In this document: piece after piece, positions 18,535-27,966 of the stretch
How positions within the stretch are numbered: the first letter of the stretch is position 1
Layout: every line of letters begins with the position of its first letter
NCBI RefSeq assembly: GCF_001730285.1
Contig: NZ_MIJZ01000017.1
Coordinates: 1-64,000, forward strand
DNA: 64,000 nucleotides
Direction of reading: 5' to 3'
DNA from: Enterococcus ureasiticus
GTDB lineage: Bacteria > Bacillota > Bacilli > Lactobacillales > Enterococcaceae
Translations under genes and position numbers: made by a program
Notes under the pieces: model-generated
Databases searched by the model: none
The model's input: the letters and a program-made list of their open reading frames with translations, nothing else
Told to the model about the DNA's origin: nothing

Positions 18535-20940
18535 TCAATCATTGGCCACAACATCGTATAATTCCCAGCTGATTTCGCCAGAATACTGATCCGCTAGCGC
18601 ATCACCTGATTTTACAGCGACTTTCAGCCCGTCATCAGAAGTTTCCCAATCCTGGGTTATATTGTACTCATCATGGGTCGTTGTCACTGCTGATTCAATG
18701 ATCGATGATGAATGCGTGGGAATCGGAACTGACTGACCATCCTTTACATAAAATAGTGCATCGGATAGTACATGTTGCGTTTTGTTTCCAGTCAAAGGCT
18801 TACTCAATGTTGCTCTTAGCTGCCAATTTGACCCTAACGTGCGTGTATCTTTTACAACAATATCTCGATCTTTTGCTTCGATTTTATATTCTTCATCCTT
18901 GCTAGATAACGCATGCGTTCCAAAGCTGATTTGTGTTGGTACAGCTGAAAAAATTAAGTGCCCTTGGTACTTATAGATAACTGTTTGTGTTTCGTTTGAA
19001 AAAGTTCCTGACTCATTTTCTGGTATTGTTGTTAACGTGTAACCTGGAATTTCTTTGGCTTTTGCCTGATAAGGTTGGCTGACCTTACCATCTAAAATTT
19101 CCGTTGGGGCAATTTCTTGTCCATCTTCGTTTAGATAATTTACAACAACTGATTTTCCTTGAACAAACTCGGCTTTAAGCTCAGCTTCATTGCTGGCTTT
19201 TGATTCCTCATTTACAGTTGTAACAGCTGTGTTAGGAATTGTGATTTGATTGAGTTCGGGATCGGTTAATTCTTCATGGCTCAGTTGTAAACTGCCGTTC
19301 AATTCAATCGTATAGGTCTTTCCATAAAATGATTCATCGGCTAAGCTTTCCGGCTTTGCTTCGATCAATAATTCATTCTCTGCATTTTTGTTGCGTGTAA
19401 AATAATCAGTAGCATTCCCTCCAGTCTCATCTTTGATCGTGACATCTTCTGCCGCAATCGCTAATGAATCTGCCAATGGATCTGTGATTTTTACTGTTTG
19501 GATCGGAAATCGTGAAGAATACGCTGGGATTTTTTGGGTGATTGTATATAATCGCCTGTTCTCATTTCCAGTATATGTAAATTGTTCTCCAACTTTGATC
19601 GGTGCTTCAAGTTCTTCTCCGCCAACAATATCCCCTAATCCCGGAAAGTCGTCATAATCAAACATAGCAGTGCTTTCCTCGGGACTGATCGGCATATTGG
19701 TATGAATATCATAGCCAGAATAGACGCTTCCTAACACTCGACCTTGCGTATCATCAAGTATTACAGATGCCCTTGGCGCCAAAACACTTCCTATAAATAA
19801 TGATGCATTACTTCTAAATTGAATCTCTTTATCTTCGTCATTAAAGTTATGAACCAGATGCGTCGCCATCTTATAGGTTTTATCTTTCAGCTCGTCAGAG
19901 ATTGTATGACTATCCGATTTTATTAACGGTACTGCTTTATCCGAATATTTCCCTTCAAAAAACACACCATTGTTTCCTTCGAATTCGTATTCTTCCTCAC
20001 CTGGCAAGCTCGGATAAGCTGTTGCATGGAAAAATGTACTGCCGCTGAAATTAAACGTTGGAAAGTGTTTATAGTTAATGAACAAGTACGGCGGCAACAT
20101 CGTATCTGGATCATAATTTGTATAATTGATCGAAATATCCTGCGCATTTTTAAAGTGATCGATTTGACCATCAACATTGACGATTGCAACGGCTTGTTCC
20201 GTCGTTCCTTTTTTTAACGCAATATTGATTTGGATCGATGATTGTCCGCCCCAATCATTTGGGTTCACTACTTTTTTCTCTGTGTTTACCTCTGCTGATT
20301 GAACAGCTGAATTATGAACGACTGATTGATTGCTATCGGTCAATGATGCGTAATAATCACTAACGTTTTGAATGTTCCCGGTCACTTGTGAAAAATTAGT
20401 AATGCCGTTATCCGTGAATGACGGAAATGATTCAAGCGTATCATTATATAATCGTTTAGTGAAATTTTCCCGTAAATCAGGATAATATTGCAATGCATCG
20501 TTCATTTCTTTTTCTGTCGGTAAATTTCCTAAGTAGTAATGTAGATCTTCACCATTCATATACTTAAAACTTGTCGCATTCGCATACAAGCGTATGATAT
20601 CACTGCCAGTAATTGTTTCAGAAACAACCGCTGGATCGATTTGGTCTAACTCCCATTGACGAGTTGCGTTTTGATAATTTTGAAAACCGCCTTTGGATAA
20701 TCCAGAAGAGCCGTTAGAGGTTATATTTTTTGCTAAAAATTGCCCTACCAGCTGTTTGTCTTGCAATTGATCGGTATTAAAATAAAGTGTGCCGCCAGCT
20801 GTTAAATTCGTTTTTGTAGAAACCCCCAGTGGATAGTTTCCAGGTGGTAAAACCGATTCAGCAAAAACTATATCTGACGAATCAACAATATGTAAAAGAC
20901 AGAAAAATAAAACGAGTAAACGAAACACATTCTTTTTCAT
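18535..20940 (-). CDS. Large WxL surface protein with choice-of-anchor-A and MucBP domains
   Basis: An 801-residue secreted protein. A signal peptide (1-28) leads into a choice-of-anchor-A-type domain (from about 30: GNYPLGVSTKT; ending GSVLAPRASVILDDTQGRVLGSVYSG near 400). Ig-like and isopeptide-type segments follow (about 440-600). A MucBP repeat has VVNYLNEDGQEIAP and ends VIYKYQG (about 600-665), and a C-terminal WxL domain shows GSNWQLRATL and ISWELYDVV. It is probably the adhesive or ligand-binding member of the operon, held on the wall by its WxL domain. It is first in the operon; its stop overlaps the upstream region of the LPxTG gene. Confidence 0.88.
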   Translation of the reverse strand: MKKNVFRLLVLFFCLLHIVDSSDIVFAESVLPPGNYPLGVSTKTNLTAGGTLYFNTDQLQDKQLVGQFLAKNITSNGSSGLSKGGFQNYQNATRQWELDQIDPAVVSETITGSDIIRLYANATSFKYMNGEDLHYYLGNLPTEKEMNDALQYYPDLRENFTKRLYNDTLESFPSFTDNGITNFSQVTGNIQNVSDYYASLTDSNQSVVHNSAVQSAEVNTEKKVVNPNDWGGQSSIQINIALKKGTTEQAVAIVNVDGQIDHFKNAQDISINYTNYDPDTMLPPYLFINYKHFPTFNFSGSTFFHATAYPSLPGEEEYEFEGNNGVFFEGKYSDKAVPLIKSDSHTISDELKDKTYKMATHLVHNFNDEDKEIQFRSNASLFIGSVLAPRASVILDDTQGRVLGSVYSGYDIHTNMPISPEESTAMFDYDDFPGLGDIVGGEELEAPIKVGEQFTYTGNENRRLYTITQKIPAYSSRFPIQTVKITDPLADSLAIAAEDVTIKDETGGNATDYFTRNKNAENELLIEAKPESLADESFYGKTYTIELNGSLQLSHEELTDPELNQITIPNTAVTTVNEESKASNEAELKAEFVQGKSVVVNYLNEDGQEIAPTEILDGKVSQPYQAKAKEIPGYTLTTIPENESGTFSNETQTVIYKYQGHLIFSAVPTQISFGTHALSSKDEEYKIEAKDRDIVVKDTRTLGSNWQLRATLSKPLTGNKTQHVLSDALFYVKDGQSVPIPTHSSSIIESAVTTTHDEYNITQDWETSDDGLKVAVKSGDALADQYSGEISWELYDVVAND

Positions 20941-21112
20941 CGATTTCTCCTATCTGCTTACTTCATTTGGCAAATCTAACCCAAGTCGCTTTTTTTATTA
21001 CAATGAAATAATACAATTTTTTTCAGAAAAAATTTATATATTTCTGAAACGATTTGTTCCAAAAATTAAAAAACAACAGTTCTTTTTCTAGAAACCCACT
21101 ATTTACATGCGA

Positions 21113-21158
21113 AAAAAGGCTGAAACAAAACAAAGAATTGTTTTGTTTCAGCCTTTTT
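21113..21158 (-). terminator. Terminator between the Mga-like regulator and the WxL operon
   Basis: A perfect stem, AAAAAGGCTGAAACAAAAC with its complement, with T-runs on both sides. It separates the regulator transcript (stop 21233) from the operon start at 20940. The rest of 20941-21232 is AT-rich promoter DNA. Confidence 0.85.
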
Positions 21159-21232
21159 AAAAATGAATTTTAAAGGTAATTTAGTGATAGAATCGATATT
21201 TTTATACTTTTGACAAATTTGATTCTTCTTCA

Positions 21233-22741
21233 CTACATCCCTAAAAAAACAGTTTTATAAAAAATTTGATTGATAGCTTCGATCATTTTTCCCCATTGTT
21301 CCGGGTTTAGCTGCTCATCAAAGTAGAAATATTCCGTATGCGGGTTTGCTACTTCATAAGAATCTGAAATAACCAAATCTGCTGTCAATACATCATTCGT
21401 AAAAACGATTCGATCCCGATTATAAACATCTAGAATAATCTTTTTGATGCCGTCTGCCAAAATCAAATTATTATTGAAAATGACACAGATCGACATGCTT
21501 CCCGCTTTTTTATTCAGATAAATGCCTGAGTAAATCGTTAACGAGAGAATCGACATGACACCTTTCAACGATTTTTTATTGATTTTAGAATAAAATTCCT
21601 GTTGCTCAATAATCTTGTTGATTTTTTGAAAAATTTCTACATTTCCTTCATCGTAATCGATCATCGAATGAAACGATAGCTCATTTTTATAATATCCAGA
21701 AATATCAATGTTGATGTGCTTGATATAGATCAGTAAAATAATCAGATAAAAATAAAAATTTACATACCCTTCCTCCGTATAATCTAAATCAAATTCTTCT
21801 TGAACTTCTTCCATTAATTTGGTCGTATAAGCTGCAATTTCTAGTGACGACTGCTGATAATGTTGAACGATATTTTTTTTCGTTTCCAGTGAATCTAGAT
21901 TGTAAATCAGCCCTCTAGTTGCATACACCAATAACGCTCGTTCTTTATGGTAGATGTTCTTTGGCAATCGTTGTTTAATTAAAGGCAATAGCTCCGTATC
22001 TTTGGTATCAAAGTAGGCAACATCTGCTAAAAACTCTTCGGAAAGCTCTAGATAATTCTTTTGCCAAAGGACTCTTTTTAGGGTAATCAACTGAATAAAA
22101 CGTAATTTTGCCCGTTGTGATTCTGACAACGAAGTCGTATGATCAAAGTATTCCTCGATCTCTTTTATGTTCCACCATTCTTCTGGATAATGTCTGTTAC
22201 CATATTCCGTTGACTTAAAAACTGACCAGTAAGAATAAAAAGCAAAGAGACGAATACCAAGCTCATTTCCAGTCAAAGGGCTAGCAAGTTGTTCAAAAGA
22301 GATCTTTCCTCCAAAAGGAACTAACATTTCTTTTAGTGCTCGCAGTTGTTTGTAAACAGACGAACTGCTCATATGTAAATCAAGTGCCATCGCCTCAATC
22401 GAACTATAATGATTTTTTAGCAGTATATCTAAAATGAAAAAAATCCCACTTTGTTTTACGTAAAACAAATGACTATAATCGATCAAATACCCGATGCTGT
22501 ATGTTTCTTCCGTTTGGATTTGATAGGTCCCTGTCTGAGCGTTCTGTACTAAATGGACCTTCTCATCAAATGTCTCTCCCACTTCTTGCGCCAAATCATT
22601 GATATATCTGCTTAATGTACTTTTCGTAAGATCATGCTTTTGCATCAACTCATTAAAGCTTAACCCATTTTTTGAGAAAATGATCGATTTAAATAATTCA
22701 AACTTCATCCGCTCTTTTTTTCCCATAAAAGAATTTCGCAT
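21233..22741 (-). CDS. Mga-family transcriptional regulator
   Basis: A 502-residue regulator of the Mga type. N-terminal helix-turn-helix segments are FSKNGLSFNELMQKHDLTKSTLSRYINDL (about 22-52) and SSIEAMALDLHMSSSSVYKQLRALKEML (about 112-140). A long central region resembling PRD modules is followed by a C-terminal EIIB-like segment (SICVIFNNNLILADGIKKII onward, about 405-490). Start ATG at 22741 with AGGAGG upstream. It lies directly upstream of the WxL operon on the same strand; control of that operon is an inference from position, as is usual for such loci. Confidence 0.88.
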   Translation of the reverse strand: MRNSFMGKKERMKFELFKSIIFSKNGLSFNELMQKHDLTKSTLSRYINDLAQEVGETFDEKVHLVQNAQTGTYQIQTEETYSIGYLIDYSHLFYVKQSGIFFILDILLKNHYSSIEAMALDLHMSSSSVYKQLRALKEMLVPFGGKISFEQLASPLTGNELGIRLFAFYSYWSVFKSTEYGNRHYPEEWWNIKEIEEYFDHTTSLSESQRAKLRFIQLITLKRVLWQKNYLELSEEFLADVAYFDTKDTELLPLIKQRLPKNIYHKERALLVYATRGLIYNLDSLETKKNIVQHYQQSSLEIAAYTTKLMEEVQEEFDLDYTEEGYVNFYFYLIILLIYIKHINIDISGYYKNELSFHSMIDYDEGNVEIFQKINKIIEQQEFYSKINKKSLKGVMSILSLTIYSGIYLNKKAGSMSICVIFNNNLILADGIKKIILDVYNRDRIVFTNDVLTADLVISDSYEVANPHTEYFYFDEQLNPEQWGKMIEAINQIFYKTVFLGM

Positions 22742-22943
22742 AGTCGCCTCCTAATTTAGTTGCTTTTAGTTACTGTACTCTGATTCTTTTCCTATTATAG
22801 AACAAATTTCAGTTCACTTGTTCACAAATGCTCAACCATCTTTTTTGGCAAAATAAAAAAGCATCAGATACTCCTTCTCATGTTGCTTGGAGTTGGATAC
22901 TTCTGTCCCTTTTTTATTTTGTATTTGGTTAAGTTGAACTTAG

Positions 22944-23741
22944 TTATTCCTCAAACGGACGATCTTCACTGATTTGAATTGGTTCGATTTTTTTCGCTTG
23001 TCCTGTCTGATCGTCAATATCAATCACACAAGCTGATAATAAGCTCCGACCTTCGTCTACGACTTCAAAGCGTTTTGGTAATGCTGTCCTGAATTTCTCA
23101 ATAATGGGTCCGCGCTTCATGCCTAAGATACCATCGTAAGGACCTGTCATGCCGACATCACTAAGAAATGCTGTCCCAGCTGGTAAAATCCGAGCGTCGT
23201 TGGTTTGCACATGCGTGTGCGTGCCGACAACTGCGCTAACGTGTCCATCTAAAAACCAGCCCATTGCTTGCTTTTCGCTAGTTGTTTCGCCATGAAAATC
23301 AACAAAAATCAATGGCGTCCGCTTACGTGCTTCTGTGATCAATTCTTCTGCTTTACGAAACGGATCATCGATATCCGCCATAAAAACACGTGCTTGCATG
23401 TTAATAACGGCAAGTTCAAGCTGATTGACTTTGACAAAAACCATCCCTTGTCCAGGGGTGCCTTCTGGAAAATTAGCCGGTCGGATCATTTTTTTAGCAT
23501 CGTCGATAAATTCGAAGATTTCTTTATTATCCCAGGTGTGATTGCCTAATGTGACCACATCTACCCCGTCTTGTAAAAACTTCTTGTAAATCTTGCCAGT
23601 GATTCCTCGACCAGCTGCAGCATTTTCACCATTAAGAATCGTGACTTGGGGACGGTATTTTTTCTTTAACTTTGGTAAATAGGTGGTTATCGTATCGCGA
23701 CCTAGTGATCCAACTACGTCTCCTATAAATAATATACGCAA
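22944..23741 (-). CDS. ymdB: YmdB-family metallophosphoesterase
   Basis: A 265-residue calcineurin-like phosphoesterase of the YmdB family. Metal-binding blocks are FIGDVVGSLGRD, LNGENAAAGRGIT, LGNHTWDNKEIF, DFHGETTSEKQ and VVGTHTHVQTND. In Bacillus YmdB hydrolyses 2',3'-cyclic nucleotides and affects biofilm and sporulation choices. The frame begins with a TTG at 23741 preceded by AGAGGAAG. In many Firmicutes this gene sits next to rny; here an accessory insertion of several kilobases separates the two (rny is at 27967-29523). Confidence 0.93.
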   Translation of the reverse strand: MRILFIGDVVGSLGRDTITTYLPKLKKKYRPQVTILNGENAAAGRGITGKIYKKFLQDGVDVVTLGNHTWDNKEIFEFIDDAKKMIRPANFPEGTPGQGMVFVKVNQLELAVINMQARVFMADIDDPFRKAEELITEARKRTPLIFVDFHGETTSEKQAMGWFLDGHVSAVVGTHTHVQTNDARILPAGTAFLSDVGMTGPYDGILGMKRGPIIEKFRTALPKRFEVVDEGRSLLSACVIDIDDQTGQAKKIEPIQISEDRPFEE

Positions 23742-24572
23742 AAAACTTCCTCTTCTCTTTTGATTTCTTTATTTATTATAGAGGTTTTTGAGGTGGAAGG
23801 GAAGGGTTGTTGGTTTTATTAGTAATGTCTGAAAGATCGTTACCACTACTATCTTCCTCAATATCGTTCGAAACTAGTTTGATTTGCACAAATAGTATCA
23901 CCTATAGTTATATAATCTAGGAAATTTTCTATGTATTCTAGGTGAAGGTAGACAGAACCAGAAATTTTTGCTGATCCATAGACATTGATGTAGATACAAA
24001 ACTTTCTCAGGCAAAAGAGAGAAGCTGTTCAGCCCTTTTTTAATCATGTACATCAAGCTCCTTTTTCTCACTTTCCATTCTAGAATAAACTGAGAGATTT
24101 ACATCAGATAAACTCTTTTTTTGAGTAAAATGTCGTGTCTATCTAAAAAATCTGAGCACTTCCTATATTTTCAACATTCATTCTTCTTCCAATGCTATAT
24201 TCACAAGTAACTATTAATTCTCAATTCAGTGTACAATAATTCATTAAAATTCAACAATTTGTTTAATATTCAGTTTATAATTCACCTTATATTTGGTATC
24301 ATTATGATTAAGGGATTATATACTTATAGTTGGCAAACAGAATCGTCATACAAATGAACTCCTAGCACTCACAGAACTTGGGGAAGTTATTCATGCTAGA
24401 AGTCATTGATAGAGGAAGATTTTCCTTCTACCAGTAGTTAAACACTACGTATCAAATATACCACATAAAGGTCGAATTAGCCTATGATTTTGACTGGAAA
24501 TTGCTAGTAACAACTGAATTATCGTTTTTTCATATTACCATGAATAACAAAAAGAAAGAGGGTATTATCTGT
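23742..24572. other. 831-base AT-rich gap with no supported gene
   Basis: No frame with a plausible ribosome site and length is visible on either strand. Short readable stretches such as NELLALTELGEVIHARSH (near 24350-24410) end quickly and look like decayed coding remnants. Together with the orphan regulator and orphan ABC ATPase that follow, the gap suggests an area of past insertion and deletion between ymdB and rny. Confidence 0.5.
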
Positions 24573-24770
24573 ATGAAAAAAAAGAGCACAAACAATTTAC
24601 AAGAAACTCGTAGTAGCAATAACATCTCTCAGAAGGAACTTGCTGAGAAAGTAAATGTTTCTATCCAAACGATCCAAAGCATAGAAAAGGGAAAATATAA
24701 GCCTTCCGATTCTTTGGCCTTCAATATCGCCAATTCCTTGAATAAAGAGGTAACGGACATTTTTTCTTAG
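24573..24770 (+). CDS. Small Xre-family HTH regulator
   Basis: A 65-residue protein consisting almost only of an HTH_3 domain: NLQETRSSNNISQKELAEKVNVSIQTIQSIEKGKYKPSDSLAFNIANSLNKEVTDIFS. It belongs to the short group often paired with a small membrane protein. ATG at 24573 with AGAGGG upstream; the longer frame upstream has no ribosome site. It is the only plus-strand gene in this part of the window and has no partner gene beside it. Target unknown. Confidence 0.8.
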   Translation: MKKKSTNNLQETRSSNNISQKELAEKVNVSIQTIQSIEKGKYKPSDSLAFNIANSLNKEVTDIFS

Positions 24771-24871
24771 GTCTTTATAATCTAGGAAAAAGTGTTTGTA
24801 CTGTACAATTAACGGAATATTCAGGAACTATACCTAATTTTTGTTATCTAGAACTGAATAGGGACACTATG

Positions 24872-24925
24872 AAAAAAGCCAACAACAAAGAGAAGACACG
24901 ACATCCATTTGTTGTTGGCTTTTTT
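24872..24925. terminator. Strong bidirectional terminator
   Basis: A perfect 18-bp stem, AAAAAAGCCAACAACAAA with its complement, flanks an 18-base loop. It can serve the small Xre gene on the plus strand and transcripts arriving from the ABC ATPase side. Apart from it, 24771-25112 holds nothing convincing. Confidence 0.8.
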
Positions 24926-25112
24926 CCTTCACAATTAAACTATCCTAAAAAAAGAAGTGATGTCTATTGACTAAAATAATGCTGAAGACTACCACAATAT
25001 ACCCAGATATTTCTTTGAATAATACTGAAAATTTTGGTATTGATATCCGTGTTAAAGATGTGAATCAAGACATTTTATTGTAAAATTACGGAATTAGAAG
25101 GAATTATTCACG

Positions 25113-25994
25113 CTATATCCATCCTTTTTCTTTCGCAATAGTCACTGCTTCTAAATTCCCTGGAATAATGAATAAATTTCTAAATTTGATTTGCAATGCT
25201 AACAATTCTAAAAGGGTTCCATCACTATTTGAAGTATGCAACGTTACTTCATCTTTTTCTTTCTCAATTTTTGATACATACGGTAATTCAGTTAATTTCG
25301 ATTCATCCATTGTATCTAGTAACTGGAAGCTCAATTTATTTTGCAGCATTTCAGATTGAATGCTTTTTAATGTTCCATCATGAACGATCTCGCCTTGCTT
25401 CATTAGTAAAATCCGAGTAGCAATCTTTTCAATTTCCTCTAAATAATGCGTAGTTACGATAATTGTTTTACCCTGTTTTTTTAACGTATTGATTTTTTCC
25501 CAGAAAATTTTTCGACTAGTGACATCCATTCCTGTCGTGGGTTCATCTAAAAAAAGTAGGTCTGGATTTCCAATAATTGCTAATCCAAATGTTAAGCGTC
25601 GTTTTTGCCCACCTGATAGCTTCGTTGTATAGGTATTTTGATGCTCACTTAAACCTGTCAAATTCAATAATTCTGTTAGCGAAAGTGGAGTTGAATAGAA
25701 ACTTTGGAAAAGAGTCAGCAGTTCTTTGACTTTGACATTATCTAAAGTTGTACTTTCTTGTAGCATAACTCCTATATTTGCTTTACTTTTTTTCTTCATT
25801 GGATTTGTTCCTAGAAGACTTAATTCACCACTTGTTGGGCGTACCAATCCTGTTAAACAGTTAATCAGTGTTGTTTTACCGGCACCATTTGGGCCTACTA
25901 AAGCAATGATTTCGCCATCATTTACAGTTAATGATACTTCATTTAAGATTACTTTTTTGTTGATAACTTTTGTTAGATTTCTTACTGTGATCAT
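25113..25994 (-). CDS. ABC transporter ATP-binding protein (orphan)
   Basis: A 293-residue ATPase of the drug/antibiotic-export (CcmA/DrrA-like) group. It shows Walker A GPNGAGKTT (near 37), the signature LSGGQKRR, Walker B LLFLDEPTTGMD and the switch His in VTTHYLEEIE. A C-terminal extension of about 80 residues is typical of ABC-2-type exporters. Such ATPases need a membrane permease, normally encoded next door. None follows (only about 340 bases to the terminator), so the permease gene seems to have been lost or lies elsewhere. Substrate unknown. Confidence 0.9.
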   Translation of the reverse strand: MITVRNLTKVINKKVILNEVSLTVNDGEIIALVGPNGAGKTTLINCLTGLVRPTSGELSLLGTNPMKKKSKANIGVMLQESTTLDNVKVKELLTLFQSFYSTPLSLTELLNLTGLSEHQNTYTTKLSGGQKRRLTFGLAIIGNPDLLFLDEPTTGMDVTSRKIFWEKINTLKKQGKTIIVTTHYLEEIEKIATRILLMKQGEIVHDGTLKSIQSEMLQNKLSFQLLDTMDESKLTELPYVSKIEKEKDEVTLHTSNSDGTLLELLALQIKFRNLFIIPGNLEAVTIAKEKGWI

Positions 25995-26095
25995 TGTTTT
26001 CTCCCCTTTGCTTATGTACTTATATTATCTGAATTTGGGGAATCTTGTTAGATGCTCTTGTCATGAATTTACCTGACATTTGTGATATAGACAGC

Positions 26096-26134
26096 AAAAA
26101 AACTCTTCCAGTGAAATTACCAGAAGAGTTTTTT
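26096..26134 (-). terminator. Terminator after the second oligopeptide-binding gene
   Basis: AAAAAACTCTTC pairs with GAAGAGTTTTTT around a loop with partial inner pairing, 10 bases beyond the stop codon at 26145. Confidence 0.75.
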
Positions 26135-26144
26135 ACTTTTTTTC

Positions 26145-27797
26145 TTAATCTTCAATATATGTCCATTTAAAGTCATATTTTGCACCCGTTGAGTGGTAGA
26201 CAACGTCTTTAACTTTCTCAGAGCGAAGATGTGCTTCAGCTTTTTGATACAACGGAATAACGCCCATGTCACCCATTATCACCTTTTCTGCATCAAGCAT
26301 ATCTTTCCAGCGTGCCTCTGGATTATTTGCGTTGGTTGTTGCTGCAGCTTCTACTAATTTGTCATATTCTGGATTTGAATAGTGACCTCTGTTATAAGAA
26401 TTATTTGTTGTAAATAGATCTAAGAAACTACTTGGATCAGCATAATCTGCACCCCAAGCGCTAACTGCGATTTGGAAATCACCTTTGTTTGAGCGATCTA
26501 AACGAACAGAGAATGGTACTGGACTAACGGATACTTTTAATCCGTCTAGTGTATCAGATAATGATCCTTGAAGATATTCAGCCATTTTCTTCGCATTGTC
26601 AGTATCATCGATCAATAAGTCAACTGATAATGTAGAAATACCTAATTCATCTTTTGCTTTCTTCCATGATTCTTTTGCTTTGTCAACATCGTACACAACT
26701 TCGTCGCCTGACTCTTTCGCAAAGTCTTCATCTGTTTTTGGAGCTGTTGCTAAGCCTTCTGGAACAAGACCTAGCGGAACAGCAGAACCATTTGCCAAGA
26801 TTTGATCCACTAACGCTTTACGATCGATCGCATATGAGATTGCTTTACGTAAATTCACATTGCGGTAAGGTGAGTTTTCTTCTCTTTGATTTGGTTCAAG
26901 ATAGAAAGTTGACGCTCCTTTTAAGACGATATAATCTGGTTCATTTTTCATTTGTTGTGCTAGTTCACCAGATAGTGGCACTTCGTCTGCTTGTCCATCT
27001 TGGAATAAGTTTAATGAAGTCGGTGCTTCTTTTACAACATCGATTGCAACTTTATCCAATTTAACTGTATCTTTGTCCCAATATTTATCATTTTTTGTGT
27101 ACGACCAGCTCGTATCTGTTCCAGGTCCATCAAAATCAGTTAATGTAAATGGACCATTATAAACAGCTTTATCACTAGCAGTTGTATAGTCTTTTCCATA
27201 TTTTTCAGCAATATCTTGTCTTTGTGGTAAAAATGAAGGGAACGCTAATAAGTAATCAAAGTACGGTGTTGCTTTTTCTAAATTGATTTCTAATTCATAA
27301 TCACCAATAGCTTTTATGCCAAGTTCTTCTTTTTTCATTTCACCTTTAGAAATCTTTTCAGCATTTTTTACAGAATTGAACATATAAGCATATTCTGACC
27401 CAGTTGCTGGATCAACCGTTCTCTGCCAGCCATAAACATAGTCTGCTGCCGTTACAGGTTTATCATCTGTCCATTTTGCATCTTCTCTTAATTTGATTTT
27501 ATACGTTAAACCATCTTCGCTGACTTCAGCCATTTCTGCGGCTCCAGCTGGTTGAGGCTTACTCTCTTTATCTAAGCGGTAAATTCCTTCATAAACATTG
27601 TTCAACGCAACAAAACTTACTTCATCCGTTGCAAGTGAAGGGTCTGCGCTTGGCATTTCTTGTCTTTCAATAAATCTAAATACTTTTTCATCGCTGCCTG
27701 AACCGCCATCGGCATTTTTAGCGTTTCCACCACATGCAACTAAGGCAATGCTTGATACTGTAATTAAACCTAGTAAGGCACTTTTCTTTAATTTCAT
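26145..27797 (-). CDS. Oligopeptide-binding lipoprotein (OppA family), copy 2
   Basis: A 550-residue paralogue of the protein at 7759-9432, sharing long blocks such as DYVYGWQRT, YFDYLLAFPSF, KEAPTSLNLFQDGQAD and LRKAISYAIDRKALV. The signal peptide ends in the lipobox ALVACGG. The ATG at 27797 is used because GGGGG lies 8 bases upstream; the longer start has no site. It is a solute-binding lipoprotein for peptide import, without transporter genes nearby. A CodY-like site lies in its promoter region. Two diverged copies suggest different peptide preferences sharing one membrane transporter. Confidence 0.93.
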   Translation of the reverse strand: MKLKKSALLGLITVSSIALVACGGNAKNADGGSGSDEKVFRFIERQEMPSADPSLATDEVSFVALNNVYEGIYRLDKESKPQPAGAAEMAEVSEDGLTYKIKLREDAKWTDDKPVTAADYVYGWQRTVDPATGSEYAYMFNSVKNAEKISKGEMKKEELGIKAIGDYELEINLEKATPYFDYLLAFPSFLPQRQDIAEKYGKDYTTASDKAVYNGPFTLTDFDGPGTDTSWSYTKNDKYWDKDTVKLDKVAIDVVKEAPTSLNLFQDGQADEVPLSGELAQQMKNEPDYIVLKGASTFYLEPNQREENSPYRNVNLRKAISYAIDRKALVDQILANGSAVPLGLVPEGLATAPKTDEDFAKESGDEVVYDVDKAKESWKKAKDELGISTLSVDLLIDDTDNAKKMAEYLQGSLSDTLDGLKVSVSPVPFSVRLDRSNKGDFQIAVSAWGADYADPSSFLDLFTTNNSYNRGHYSNPEYDKLVEAAATTNANNPEARWKDMLDAEKVIMGDMGVIPLYQKAEAHLRSEKVKDVVYHSTGAKYDFKWTYIED

Positions 27798-27888
27798 ATA
27801 AAAAACCCCCAATTTTAATAAAAGCTATAAAGAATATAACAAAGTTCTAAGCTTATCACAATTAAAACACTACAATGGGTTTAGTAAA

Positions 27889-27903
27889 AATATTCTGAAT
27901 TTT
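27889..27903. promoter_or_regulatory. CodY-box-like site upstream of oligopeptide-binding gene 2
   Basis: AATATTCTGAATTTT matches the CodY consensus at 12 of 15 positions and shares the core TTCTGAAT with the site before the paralogue (9474-9488). It lies 92 bases upstream of the start codon. Confidence 0.45.
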
Positions 27904-27922
27904 TTCTAATTTAAACGATAAA

Positions 27923-27958
27923 AAAAGAAGCAACTTACCCAAGGGCGTTGCTTCTTTT
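27923..27958 (-). terminator. Terminator after rny
   Basis: AAAAGAAGCAAC pairs perfectly with GTTGCTTCTTTT across a 12-base loop, followed by T-rich DNA on the minus strand. It is located 9 bases past the rny stop codon. Confidence 0.85.
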
Positions 27959-27966
27959 GACTTTAC

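Noticed and set aside
19923-20189. 88-codon frame inside the large WxL protein gene, same strand
   Set aside because: Out-of-frame shadow rich in unlikely residues; the surrounding gene is intact.
24967-25083. A 38-codon plus-strand frame starting with TTG
   Set aside because: The ribosome site is weak, the start is TTG, and no family resemblance is visible; it may be a decayed fragment but I cannot support a gene.
26654-27064. 136-codon plus-strand frame opposite the oligopeptide-binding gene
   Set aside because: Antisense shadow without a ribosome site.
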